From an uncultured Acetobacteraceae bacterium (GTDB taxonomy: Bacteria > Pseudomonadota > Alphaproteobacteria > Acetobacterales > Acetobacteraceae): a DNA stretch of 64,000 nt. Below the pieces are notes generated by a model. The model did no database searches, had not been told where the DNA came from, and was given only the letters and a program-made list of their open reading frames with translations. The stretch lies in NCBI GenBank assembly GCA_946476985.1, contig CAMKWS010000001.1, positions 1 to 64,000 on the forward strand, in the 5' to 3' direction. How positions within the stretch are numbered: position 1 is the first letter of the stretch; every line of letters starts with the position of its first letter. Both the position numbers and the translations under genes were made by a program. Positions 33,904-42,228 of the stretch are shown piece by piece.

Positions 33904-35081
33904 GGCGTGTCATGTGGGTGTGTGATTCATTTCGTCAGACAAAAGGCTACATTTTTTGGTATGAAACTCAAAAAATTGGAGGAGTATTTTTGAGTATGCT
34001 GCTGGTTTGTGGATGCTCATTTATGCCATCCACTGGGCCGCATGCATCTTTGATTGTCAAAGAGGCTAAAAAGCAAAGTCATCCTCCTTTAGTGAATGTA
34101 GAACCCTCAGTAGCTGAGAAGCTTGCAAAGAGTGTTAAAGAATTTGAGGCCAGAAAAGAAAAAGACCTACTCTTTACTCTTCAAAACACACAGGAGAAGT
34201 ATATAGAAAATCAAATTTATCCTGGAGATAGCTTAAATATTGTCCTGTGGACGCAGGGAGGCCAAGGCGGGGTTTCTGAAGGAGAAGCTTTGGGAGCCAT
34301 GGTGCCACATCGTTCACAGATGGGAATGTTTAGGGTAGATGGCCGGGGATTTATTTATCTGCCCTACATTGGCTTAATTCATATCAGTGGAATGAATTTA
34401 TATAAAGCTCAGGAGTTTATACGATCTAAGTTTGCAGCAACACACCAATTTGTGGGGATTGATGTAGTCGTAGAGCCCAAAGTAAGTCATGGCCAAAATA
34501 TTGTCATTATGGGAGCCGTTAATAAGCCAAGTATATTAAATTGGAGAGATGGAGGGATGAATTTAGCGGAAGCTTTGGCATGGGCTGGTGGCTATGTTGT
34601 AGGTGAATCCCTCCATGGTACTGACCTTGGGATGAATATTCTACTTGTCAGAAAAAGCAGGGCCTACAATATTCCTTTGCGGACAGCTTTATTGAATAAA
34701 ATTCCTCTTATGGCGGGGGACCGTATTACATTGCAACATAAGCCAAGTGTGCGCGTGATATGCCTTGGAGCGGGGTGGTCAGCTCCCAAGATAGCGCCTT
34801 TTGCAGAGCCTCCAACGCTCTCACAGGTTATGGCGCAAGTAAATGGCTTAAATCCTCAGGCAGCCCAAGGGCGCGCAGTTTTCATCTTTAAGCATGACCA
34901 TTCGGTTATTTATAAAGTAAACTTTGCCCGTCTCACGGGTATGGAAGCTAGTCAGATCATGCCGGTGGAAGATGGTGATATGGTCTATATTCCAGCGTCT
35001 AAGTCAGTCACAATGCAACAAATCTTAGGTATGTTTATGTTTGTTGCAGGGCAAGGCATGTCAGTGGCTGCAATTAAATGA
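33900..35081 (+). CDS. Outer-membrane polysaccharide export lipoprotein (OPX, Wza/BexD class)
   Basis: Forms the outer-membrane pore for polysaccharide. A lipobox-like VCGC near residue 39 marks lipidation. Then come the poly_export domain (NQIYPGDSLNIVLWTQGG, GMFRVDGRGFIYLPYIGLIHISGM), a first SLBB repeat (VVVEPKVSHGQNIVIMGAVNKPSIL) and later SLBB-like parts to the C-terminus. The start is the ATG overlapping the co-polymerase gene; a later ATG directly before the hydrophobic core is possible. With its partner it forms a trans-envelope export pair. Confidence 0.88.
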   Translation: MRRVMWVCDSFRQTKGYIFWYETQKIGGVFLSMLLVCGCSFMPSTGPHASLIVKEAKKQSHPPLVNVEPSVAEKLAKSVKEFEARKEKDLLFTLQNTQEKYIENQIYPGDSLNIVLWTQGGQGGVSEGEALGAMVPHRSQMGMFRVDGRGFIYLPYIGLIHISGMNLYKAQEFIRSKFAATHQFVGIDVVVEPKVSHGQNIVIMGAVNKPSILNWRDGGMNLAEALAWAGGYVVGESLHGTDLGMNILLVRKSRAYNIPLRTALLNKIPLMAGDRITLQHKPSVRVICLGAGWSAPKIAPFAEPPTLSQVMAQVNGLNPQAAQGRAVFIFKHDHSVIYKVNFARLTGMEASQIMPVEDGDMVYIPASKSVTMQQILGMFMFVAGQGMSVAAIK

Positions 35082-35100
35082 TATTGGGTGAGTATCTATA

Positions 35101-35328
35101 ATGTTCAAAGATAAAGTAAAACTTGCAAAATATATTAATGATATTTTGCCATGTCTTCATGGTGAAGAGGATATTTATTTTATAAACTCTTGGGAGGAGC
35201 TTAAAGCATTTATAGGGAATACACGATCTTATAAGAAGAATATTAAGGAGTATAATGAAAGATTTACTATAAATATACACACGAAAGATACAATAAAAGA
35301 TATGGTGAAAAAGTATGTCTTTTTCTGA
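35101..35328 (+). CDS. Small protein of unknown function in the glucan locus
   Basis: A 75-residue, Lys/Ile-rich, soluble-looking product with no recognised motif. A GGGTGAG element lies about 9 bases before the ATG, the gene fills the gap after the export lipoprotein gene, and it overlaps the glucosyltransferase gene by 14 bases, all of which suggest an operon member. A complementary-strand frame across the same bases is also open, as expected in AT-rich DNA, so the call is only moderate. Confidence 0.5.
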   Translation: MFKDKVKLAKYINDILPCLHGEEDIYFINSWEELKAFIGNTRSYKKNIKEYNERFTINIHTKDTIKDMVKKYVFF

Positions 35329-37351
35329 TAACAAAAAAAAATGGGGAAAAGTTTGTAGGAAAAGATTGATATTAAACAGGATATGTTCCTTTGGGATTAT
35401 GGTTTCATTGTCCCTATCTACATTTTTTTTTCTCTTATTTTATAATTATAACCTTTATATTATTATTCCATTTATTATTTTTTATTTTACTATTGGTTAT
35501 TTAGGAGTAAGTTATTTTGTAGGTATGTGGTTTGGGCTGTATGCTGCTTTATTGCCTTTAGGTAAAGACAAGTATAACCCCATACATAATGCGTGTGATA
35601 TAAATAAAACAACAAAAATAGCAATAATAATTCCCATTTATAATGAGGATATTCGACGTATATGTGCTGCCATTTCGGCAATGGTCGAAGATATGAAGGG
35701 ATATGATGAAAAGGAGCATTTCGATTTTTTTGTTTTATCGGATAGTAGATGTATAGATCTGGTATCTCAAGAAATGTTTGCAATCGAAAAAATGAAAGAG
35801 ATGTATCCGGACACAGTTTTTGTTTATCGAAGAAGGAACCATAATTCTGATGCAAAATTAGGGAATATTTCAGATTTTATTAGAAGATATTCGCCAGAAT
35901 ATAAATATATGATGATGTTGGATGCGGATAGTATAGTTCCAGCAAAGTCTATGTTGATAATGGCTAAAGTTATGGAGGGTAACGATAATATTGGTATATT
36001 GCAGTCATACTTAAATATTGTCATGAGGAAGACGGTATATGCAAGAATTAGTAAATTTATAAATTCATTTACGTCAAAAATATTATTTTATGCACAAAAT
36101 TTCTTCTTTATGGGAAGATCTTATTATTATGGCCATAATGCAATAATTAGAACAAGAGCCTTTGCTGAGCATTGTAATTTACCCATATTAAGGGAAAAAG
36201 GCCCCTGGAGTGGAGGACGGCCTTTGTCACATGATTATATAGAAGCTGCATTACTTGACGGAGCCGGGTATGAAATTTGGTCTCTTCCCCAGATAGAAAG
36301 CTTTGAAGAGTTACCAACGAATTTTATTGATGATTTTCGGCGGGAAATGCGCTGGATGTATGGCAACATGAACTTTTTAAGGGTCCTATTTTTTAAAAAA
36401 ATTCATTTTCTATATAAGGTTCGTCTATTTTTTGGTGCATTTAATTATTTTAATTCTATATTTGGTTGGCTGTTCTTTTTACTATCATCATCTGGATTGA
36501 TTTATGTATTAGATCATCCAATAAAATCATATTTTTTTATGAAAATGTTTTCACCTATTATAATATTCTCGTTGTTTTTTCTATTATTTTCTATTGTAGC
36601 AAAATGGGGAATATCAACTCTTTATTTTTATAAGAAAAGAAAGACACATTTATTTGGAGGGTTTGCAAAGATGACAATATCATATTGCGTATATGCTATT
36701 TATGCTATGCTCATTGCTCCTATGTATATGTGCCAATTAACAAAAATGTTGCTGTTTTGGATTTTAGGAAAAAAAATACATTGGGGAACGCAAAATAGAA
36801 GAGATAGATGTTTATCATGGTCAGAAGTCTTATCTCAGACCGCATGGATGAGTGTGGTAGGCAGTATTATTTCCTACGTTATTGTTACACAAGTTTTTCC
36901 TCATGATACGGTAGAAGTGCAAAGGGTGCTTCATATTACCAAATTCTCTCTTATAATTTGGTTCTTTCCTATAATTGGCGGTATGATCGTTTCTCCTATT
37001 CTTGTTAGAATTACAAGTATGGAGAGCAGTATTTTACAGAGAATAGGCTGGTTCCTCTCTCCGCAAGAAGTAGAACCACATTTTGTTATAAAAAGAACAG
37101 AAGAATTACTTCCTTATTTCCAGGAAATAATACCAGAGAGCATGACATTTTATGATGTAGTGCGTTCACCATGGTTCTTTTTTAAGCGCCTTGACCAGTT
37201 ACCTAGACGGCCCCAAAAAACGGTCTTCTGGAAAGAAAAATTGATGGAAAAATCATTAGTAGATTGTACCGATGGTGAAAAGTTTGTGATCTTACAAACT
37301 TATGAGTTGTGGGAAATGTTCCATCTAAGAGAGTTGCATTTAATTGCTTAA
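35315..37351 (+). CDS. OpgH/MdoH-family glucan glucosyltransferase
   Basis: OpgH makes the beta-glucan backbone of osmoregulated periplasmic glucans at the inner membrane. This 678-residue protein has two N-terminal spans (about 23-75), then a GT2 domain with IAIIIPIYNED, the DSR motif (143-145), the DAD motif (MLDADS, 203-205), the catalytic LSHDYIEAALL (Asp307) and RREMRWMYGN (342-351), matching OpgH rather than cellulose synthase. More spans follow. No opgG is nearby; instead it follows capsule-type export genes, so its product may be exported to the surface. AT content is high relative to the flagellar genes. Confidence 0.85.
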   Translation: MSFSDNKKKWGKVCRKRLILNRICSFGIMVSLSLSTFFFLLFYNYNLYIIIPFIIFYFTIGYLGVSYFVGMWFGLYAALLPLGKDKYNPIHNACDINKTTKIAIIIPIYNEDIRRICAAISAMVEDMKGYDEKEHFDFFVLSDSRCIDLVSQEMFAIEKMKEMYPDTVFVYRRRNHNSDAKLGNISDFIRRYSPEYKYMMMLDADSIVPAKSMLIMAKVMEGNDNIGILQSYLNIVMRKTVYARISKFINSFTSKILFYAQNFFFMGRSYYYGHNAIIRTRAFAEHCNLPILREKGPWSGGRPLSHDYIEAALLDGAGYEIWSLPQIESFEELPTNFIDDFRREMRWMYGNMNFLRVLFFKKIHFLYKVRLFFGAFNYFNSIFGWLFFLLSSSGLIYVLDHPIKSYFFMKMFSPIIIFSLFFLLFSIVAKWGISTLYFYKKRKTHLFGGFAKMTISYCVYAIYAMLIAPMYMCQLTKMLLFWILGKKIHWGTQNRRDRCLSWSEVLSQTAWMSVVGSIISYVIVTQVFPHDTVEVQRVLHITKFSLIIWFFPIIGGMIVSPILVRITSMESSILQRIGWFLSPQEVEPHFVIKRTEELLPYFQEIIPESMTFYDVVRSPWFFFKRLDQLPRRPQKTVFWKEKLMEKSLVDCTDGEKFVILQTYELWEMFHLRELHLIA

Positions 37352-37372
37352 GTATATTCCAGTGGCTAGAAG

Positions 37373-37406
37373 AAGGGGAAAGAGCAATAAGAGCTCATTT
37401 CCCCTT
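37373..37406. terminator. Bidirectional hairpin between opgH-like gene and gpmA
   Basis: Arms AAGGGGAAA and TTTCCCCTT enclose a second small stem (GAGC/GCTC). The U-tracts are short on both strands. It lies between convergent gene ends at 37351 and 37417. Confidence 0.6.
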
Positions 37407-37416
37407 TGACTAGGCC

Positions 37417-38169
37417 TTATTTAGCTTTGCCTTGGTTTGCGACGGCAGCAGCTTTAGCTGCGATTTCGTCGGCATTACCGAGGTAGTAGTGTTTTACAGG
37501 TTTGAAATTCTCATCAAACTCGTAAACCAGTGGCACAGCTGTAGGGATATTTAGGTTGAGGATTTCATCTTCAGTCATATTGTCGAGGTATTTCACCAAT
37601 GCACGGAGAGAATTTCCGTGAGCGGCAATGATGACCTTTTCACCTTTTTTAATGCGGGGCAGAATGGTGTTCTCCCAATAAGGAATAACACGCTCAATTG
37701 TGAGGGCTAGACTCTCAGTTGTTGGGAGTTCATCTTCGCTCAGGTTCGCATAGCGAGGATCATGCCCAGGGAAACGTTCGTCAGAACGCTCTAGTGCAGG
37801 TGGAGTAACTGCAAAACCACGGCGCCATTGTTTGACTTGCTCATCACCATATTTCTTTGCGGTTTCAGCTTTATTCAGGCCTTGGAGAGCACCATAGTGA
37901 CGCTCATTCAGGCGCCAGTTTTTCTCAACAGGGAGCCAAGCTTGGTTCACGCCGTCAAGGACATTCCATAAGGTATGGATGGCACGCTTGAGAACAGACG
38001 TGTAAGCGAAATCGAAGGAGTAGCCTTCTTTTTGTAGAAGCTGGCCAGCAGCCTTGGCTTCATCACGCCCTTTGTCGGAAAGTTCGACATCGTACCAGCC
38101 GGTGAAACGATTTTCTTGGTTCCATTGGCTTTCGCCGTGACGGACCAAAACAAGCTTAGTGACAGCCAT
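37417..38169 (-). CDS. gpmA: 2,3-bisphosphoglycerate-dependent phosphoglycerate mutase
   Basis: Glycolytic enzyme interconverting 3- and 2-phosphoglycerate. The phosphohistidine motif is [10 protein letters not shown], followed by [28 protein letters not shown] and [14 protein letters not shown], all diagnostic for the dPGM family. About 250 residues, typical. ATG 38169 follows AAGGAG by 6 bases, so a TTG two codons upstream is rejected. Single gene with its own terminator side. Confidence 0.96.
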   Translation of the reverse strand: MAVTKLVLVRHGESQWNQENRFTGWYDVELSDKGRDEAKAAGQLLQKEGYSFDFAYTSVLKRAIHTLWNVLDGVNQAWLPVEKNWRLNERHYGALQGLNKAETAKKYGDEQVKQWRRGFAVTPPALERSDERFPGHDPRYANLSEDELPTTESLALTIERVIPYWENTILPRIKKGEKVIIAAHGNSLRALVKYLDNMTEDEILNLNIPTAVPLVYEFDENFKPVKHYYLGNADEIAAKAAAVANQGKAK

Positions 38170-38304
38170 GGTCAACTCCTTAAAACATTAAGCTTTAATA
38201 CCTTCTAAAGATTGCGCCACTATGAATGTGATCGCAAGGTCTAGTAGGTGATTTCCGTGTGACTGGGTAGCATACCGGTTATGACTTTAAAAATTATAAG
38301 CCAA

Positions 38305-38340
38305 TAAAAAAGGCCACACTCTTTGTAAGAGGTGGCCTTT
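38305..38340 (-). terminator. Strong intrinsic terminator of the MFS transporter gene
   Basis: A long stem (GGCCAC-A-CTCTT paired with AAGAG-GTGGCC, one bulged base) ends in TTTTTT on the minus strand, 28 bases beyond the transporter stop codon. Confidence 0.88.
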
Positions 38341-38367
38341 GCTCTCATTTCGAAAGGAATGAGAGGG

Positions 38368-39657
38368 TTAGTTTTGTTGAGCTTCTTGTTCTTTAATATA
38401 ACGCTGCGCTTCGGGGGAGACCTTTAGCGTCATTGTCAGAGCTGCTGTGAGAAGATAGATGATAGCGAATGTCCAAATGACATAAGCCATTCCGCTGCCG
38501 AAAATAGCCCCGCAAAGAGAAACAATAGCTGGGCCAACCCACGTGGACGCACCTGCACCAAGCCCAAGAATAGAAAGAGCGGCTGCTTTTTCTTTAGGAC
38601 AAATTTGCGGCATAAGCCCTGAGAGTGGCACAAAAGCTGCGACAGAGGCGCCGTACAGGATGCCGACAATAGCAGCAGCAAAGAAGTTGCCTGGGTACCA
38701 AAGAGGAACATAGTAGAAGAGCGGAATGGTAATAAACCCGCCAATCCCACCAAAGACAGCCACAACAAAGCGATAGCCAATATGGTCTGCCACCATACCG
38801 GAGATCAAATTAACGATGATGTTGCTGAGGAAGATAAGCGATAGCAGGTTCAGCCATTGCCCTAGGCTAAAGCCTAGATGATCCACAAAGAAACCAGGCA
38901 TAATTGCCAAGAATGCATACTCGGAAGACGTATCTACCGTTCTGACGATCCCAGCAATGAAGGTTTTAGGTTCTCTCCAAATGATACTGACTGAATCTAA
39001 GAAGATAGATTTGGTAGATACATCAGCTGACAGCAATCGCTTTGAGCCTTTTGGTTCGTGCGTAAAGAGAAGGGCGATTAAGCCACCAATGACAACCAGC
39101 CCTAGAGAGCACCAAAAGGTATTGATCTCGCCAATAGCGGGGATGGCAAAGCGAGCGAATTGCGAGCCCAGTGTAGGTAGACCAGCAGAGAATGAAAACC
39201 AGAACCAGCCAGCTGCAGAGCCAAGCATAGAAGAAGGTGTTGCAGCTGCGATCCAAACTAAGAAGCCATAAGCAAAGAGAGGGTATGCAAACCCCCGTAA
39301 TGCGTAGAATGTAAGGATCATACTGCTATTGTTGGGGGTGAGCCCAAAAGTAAGGAAGCCAACTTCCAGCACGGCCCAGAGAATGAGACCGATCCACATA
39401 ACCTTCTTAGGACCCATTAAGTCTGATAACGGACCTGCAAACCATGCGGCAATCATGACGGTGATGCCGTAGAATGTGAATAATTCATTCACAAAACTTT
39501 GAGGATGTCCGGTGTGAAGCATGAAGGTATCAAGATACCCGGCTTCAACTCCATCCCCGACCATAAAGAGAAGCTGCCCGACAAACGCCCAGAAGAGGGC
39601 TCCTGGTATGCCTATTTTTTCTACAAAACTGCGTTTCTCAGTTGACGCTTCGGTCAT
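38368..39657 (-). CDS. Major facilitator superfamily transporter, polyol/sugar type
   Basis: About 429 residues with around 12 hydrophobic spans and the MFS loop motif between spans 2 and 3 (AGPLSDLMGPKKVMW). The N-terminal region LFMVGDGVEAGYLDTFML resembles the RbtT/DalT polyol permease group, so a sugar alcohol or sugar substrate is plausible but not proven. The frame is open up to 39795, but ATG 39657 with GGAGAG 5 bases upstream is chosen; the extra 46 residues do not look like coding sequence. Stands alone with a strong terminator. Confidence 0.85.
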   Translation of the reverse strand: MTEASTEKRSFVEKIGIPGALFWAFVGQLLFMVGDGVEAGYLDTFMLHTGHPQSFVNELFTFYGITVMIAAWFAGPLSDLMGPKKVMWIGLILWAVLEVGFLTFGLTPNNSSMILTFYALRGFAYPLFAYGFLVWIAAATPSSMLGSAAGWFWFSFSAGLPTLGSQFARFAIPAIGEINTFWCSLGLVVIGGLIALLFTHEPKGSKRLLSADVSTKSIFLDSVSIIWREPKTFIAGIVRTVDTSSEYAFLAIMPGFFVDHLGFSLGQWLNLLSLIFLSNIIVNLISGMVADHIGYRFVVAVFGGIGGFITIPLFYYVPLWYPGNFFAAAIVGILYGASVAAFVPLSGLMPQICPKEKAAALSILGLGAGASTWVGPAIVSLCGAIFGSGMAYVIWTFAIIYLLTAALTMTLKVSPEAQRYIKEQEAQQN

Positions 39658-40103
39658 AAAATCTCTCCAGCAGATATGGGTGTGTATATTGCCTTGAAGA
39701 AGGTTGAATATACCTCCCAGATGAGTGGGTAGGGACCTACGAGAGTGCTCGATCCCTAATATTAGAAAGCGCAAATACGTATTTCTTTGTTCCATAAAAA
39801 TAATAAATTATGGAAAGATCGCGCTATGTGAGTGTGCATAGCTCTAACATAAGATTTTCGGTAATTCAAATTCTAGAAAATTATATAGATTTTAAGTATA
39901 TATACTTATATTTTCCGTATAATTTTTCACTCTTACTTATTTTTAAGTAAAAACTACTATACATAATGAAAATTTTATTATTTATATAAATAAAATTATT
40001 CTCCTCACAAGAGAATAAGAGAATAGTATTTTTATTTGCGAAAGAATGTCATTTGCATTATCGTTGTAGGTGAAAGAGAGCCACCTCAGAGGCGGAAATG
40101 TAG
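39658..40103. promoter_or_regulatory. 446-base AT-rich gap with two TTACTTA-type palindromes
   Basis: No gene is visible. A perfect 16-base palindrome TAAGTATATATACTTA lies at 39893-39908. A second inverted repeat, TTACTTA-TTTT-TAAGTAA, lies at 39933-39950, and a perfect 12-base palindrome (ATTTATATAAAT) at 39980-39991. The shared TAAGTA half-site suggests an operator, presumably for the transporter or bfd gene; the regulator is unknown. Confidence 0.4.
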
Positions 40104-40343
40104 ATGATTATATGTTCGTGCAATGGCTTGTCCGATAAAGATGTAGAGACGGCTATCCAAAGCGGTGTTGTGAAATTGTCTGGGGTGTATGCGGCTAAGA
40201 AGTGCCGGGTACAGTGTGGTAATTGTGTACCGGGCGTTGCGTGTTTACTGAAGGCAGCTTTGAAGAACCGCTGTGCATGCTCTGCTGCAGCGCAGGTAGA
40301 TGAGGAAGTGAATTTGCAGGTGGTCGGAGCCTCGCGGGCATAA
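40104..40343 (+). CDS. bfd: Bacterioferritin-associated ferredoxin Bfd
   Basis: [2Fe-2S] protein that reduces the iron core of bacterioferritin to release iron. The N-terminal MIICSCNGLSDKDVE has the CxC pair, and CRVQCGNCVPGV supplies the other cysteine ligands in the family pattern. The C-terminal 20 residues (after KNRCACSAAA) extend beyond typical Bfd. Total 79 residues. Convergent with bfr, which lies 55 bases downstream on the other strand. Confidence 0.92.
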   Translation: MIICSCNGLSDKDVETAIQSGVVKLSGVYAAKKCRVQCGNCVPGVACLLKAALKNRCACSAAAQVDEEVNLQVVGASRA

Positions 40344-40374
40344 AAAAAGAACCTCCCATAAGGGAGGTTCTTTT
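40342..40374. terminator. Bidirectional terminator between bfd and bfr
   Basis: AAAAAAAGAACCTCCC and GGGAGGTTCTTTT arms with a 4-base loop lie between the convergent gene ends and serve both strands. Confidence 0.88.
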
Positions 40375-40398
40375 CCTTAGAATAGGTAGCTTTTATAA

Positions 40399-40890
40399 TT
40401 AGCCGTTATTCTGATCGGCACTTTCAGAGTTGAGCAGAATGTAGCGCTCAATGCCGATCTGTTTAATGAGATCGAGCTGTGTATCAATGAAGTCCTCATG
40501 GGATTCTTCATCAGCTAAAATCTTAAAGAGTAGGTCACGAGATACGAAGTCGCGTACGCTTTCGCAATAGGCGATACCTTCACGAATGTTCTCAAGGGCG
40601 ATCTCTTCGACTTTAAGATCGCATTCCAAAATTTCCTGCACATTTTGCCCAATTTGCAAAGGATTGAGGCGTTGCAGATTGGGCAGCCCGCCTAGGAAAA
40701 GAATGCGTTCAATTAACCAGTCAGCATGCCGCATTTCTTCAATGGATTCTTCATACTCTTTTTTCCCGAGTTTTGTGACGCCCCAATGGTTGAGGGTGCG
40801 GGAATGCAGGAAATATTGGTTGATAGCTGTCAGCTCGTTAGCAAGCTGTGTGTTTAGATATTCAATTACCTTAGGGTCTTTAGCTGCCAT
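40399..40890 (-). CDS. bfr: Bacterioferritin
   Basis: Iron-storage 24-mer with ferroxidase activity. In 163-residue numbering, Glu19, Glu52, His55 (motif EEMRHAD) and the later LADEESHEDFI supply the di-iron ligands, and Met53 fits the haem-binding position. A GGAGAG 4 bases before ATG 40890 sets the start; an in-frame TTG four codons upstream is rejected. The region before it carries Fur-like sites, consistent with iron control. Confidence 0.95.
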   Translation of the reverse strand: MAAKDPKVIEYLNTQLANELTAINQYFLHSRTLNHWGVTKLGKKEYEESIEEMRHADWLIERILFLGGLPNLQRLNPLQIGQNVQEILECDLKVEEIALENIREGIAYCESVRDFVSRDLLFKILADEESHEDFIDTQLDLIKQIGIERYILLNSESADQNNG

Positions 40891-41001
40891 GACGCTCTCC
40901 AAGTAGATGAGTTTTGTTTAAAGAAGAAAGGATTCATGTATTAGTTATTTTGTTTTGAATATAAAAGCAATAATTATTTTAACTATAAAGTATATGAAGT
41001 T

Positions 41002-41044
41002 AATAATCATTTTTATCAACTTATATGAGAATCATTATCATAAG
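41002..41044. promoter_or_regulatory. Fur-like sites between bfr and nitroreductase gene
   Basis: The element GAGAAT-C-ATTATC at 41027-41039 matches the Fur-type inverted hexamer (GATAAT-N-ATTATC) in 11 of 12 bases. A weaker copy (AATAATCATTTTTATC) lies at 41003-41018. They sit in the 340-base gap between divergent bfr and nitroreductase genes (40891-41230); nothing else is recognisable there. Fur or Irr control is inferred. Confidence 0.5.
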
Positions 41045-41230
41045 CATATAATTGACATTCAAATCATTTAGACATGTTTCTAAAAGAGAATTTATTTTTG
41101 AGTGGTATAAATTAAAGATAACACACAATCGAGACGCCTATATTATAGGATCAGAAAGGTGCTGTTTACCTTCCTAGTATTGTTTGATAAAAGTGGAACA
41201 TTAGATTGCTAGAATGTGGAGGAATAAATC

Positions 41231-41881
41231 GTGAATCTGCTAAATGTCTTGAAAACACGCTACACAACAAGGGCTTACGATACGACGCGTCGTATCCCTC
41301 AAGAGACAATGGATCAGCTCTTGGCAGCCCTTCGTTACAGTCCGTCATCTGTAAATGCTCAGCCTTGGCACTTTATTGTTGCTGATAATCAGGCTGGCAA
41401 AGACCGCATTGCTGCGTCAACACCCGGTGTTTCTTCTTACAATACGCCCAAGATTAAAGACGCATCGCACGTTATTGTTCTCTGTGCTCGAGATGTTTTG
41501 TCTGAAGATTATTTAAACGAGGTCCTAGAGCAGGAAGATAAAGACGGGCGTTATGAAAATGCCGAGGCCAAAGATGGCTTTAAGGGAGCACGCGGCATGT
41601 ATGTTGGCTTGCACGAAAAAGCTGGAGATGTTGCTGCGTGGAATCAAAAGCAAGTTTACCTAGCGCAGGGTTTTCTTTTGCTTGCCGCGGGAATGTTAGG
41701 GGTTGATGCAACACCGATTGAAGGTTTTGAGCCTGAGCTGCTTTCCAAAGAGTTTGGCCTAAAAGAAAAAGGTCTAACGCCTCTTGTTATTGTATCGCTT
41801 GGCTATCATGCGGAAGCAGATAACAATGCAAAACGTCCCAAATCACGCTTGGAGAATGATGTAATCTTCTCTCGGGCGTAA
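41231..41881 (+). CDS. nfsB: NAD(P)H nitroreductase, NfsB type
   Basis: FMN flavoenzyme reducing nitro compounds and quinones. FMN-contact motifs include KTRYTTRAYD near the N-terminus and the SPSSVNAQPWHF segment; the end has LTPLVIVSLGYHAEAD, as in NfsB. Length 216 residues, normal for the group. GTG start with GGAGG 8 bases upstream. The physiological substrate is unknown; other members of the nitroreductase fold (dihydropteridine reductase type) are possible. Confidence 0.85.
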   Translation: MNLLNVLKTRYTTRAYDTTRRIPQETMDQLLAALRYSPSSVNAQPWHFIVADNQAGKDRIAASTPGVSSYNTPKIKDASHVIVLCARDVLSEDYLNEVLEQEDKDGRYENAEAKDGFKGARGMYVGLHEKAGDVAAWNQKQVYLAQGFLLLAAGMLGVDATPIEGFEPELLSKEFGLKEKGLTPLVIVSLGYHAEADNNAKRPKSRLENDVIFSRA

Positions 41882-41889
41882 TGCTGGCC

Positions 41890-42000
41890 ATGGGAGCGCG
41901 GTTAATGCGCTCCCATACACTCGCTAGAGTAGATCCAGTAGGAAGAGCGCGCTGGCATAAAGTGAAGGTAGCGCAGAATTGCGCTGTGAGAATTTCACTT
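41890..42000. repeat. Two strong inverted repeats downstream of nfsB
   Basis: A perfect 10-base pair of arms (ATGGGAGCGC and GCGCTCCCAT, 7-base loop) lies at 41890-41916, just after the nfsB stop. A second nested structure at 41960-42000 pairs AAGTGAA with TTCACTT around AGCGCA/TGCGCT. Neither is followed by a T-run. They may be a Rho-linked 3' end, an mRNA-stabilising structure or a small RNA. Confidence 0.45.
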
Positions 42001-42113
42001 AGTTGTGAAAGTGGGGATCAGGTGAACGCATTAAGTGACTTCCCGTATTGTACTGGGAATGTCTCTTCTTTTAGAATTGGGAGAAATCTGTAAGCTCGCC
42101 AAGAAGTAGATTA

Positions 42114-42204
42114 TGGCGGAGAGAGAGGGATTCGAACCCTCGGTACGCTATTAACGTACACACGCTTTCCAAGCGTGCGCCTTAAGCCGCTCGGCCACCT
42201 CTCC
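42114..42204 (-). tRNA. tRNA-Ser (anticodon GGA)
   Basis: On the minus strand the 91 bases form an acceptor stem GGAGAGG/CTCTCC with encoded CCA, a D-arm, an anticodon arm CACGC-TTGGAAA-GCGTG (anticodon GGA, for UCC/UCU), a long variable arm (GTACGTTAATAGCGTAC) typical of serine tRNA and a TPsiC arm with GGTTCGAATCC. It lies 24 bases beyond the trpF stop codon. Confidence 0.95.
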
Positions 42205-42228
42205 GTCGAGCTTGTGGGGACAATAGCA

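Noticed and set aside
35074..35334. Complementary-strand open frame opposite the small glucan-locus gene
   Set aside because: It runs against the operon, has no ribosome site and is probably a by-product of AT-rich sequence.
41881..42093. Open frame on the plus strand starting in the nfsB stop codon (TAATG)
   Set aside because: The translation overlaps two strong hairpins, has no recognisable protein features and no ribosome site; it is more likely non-coding.
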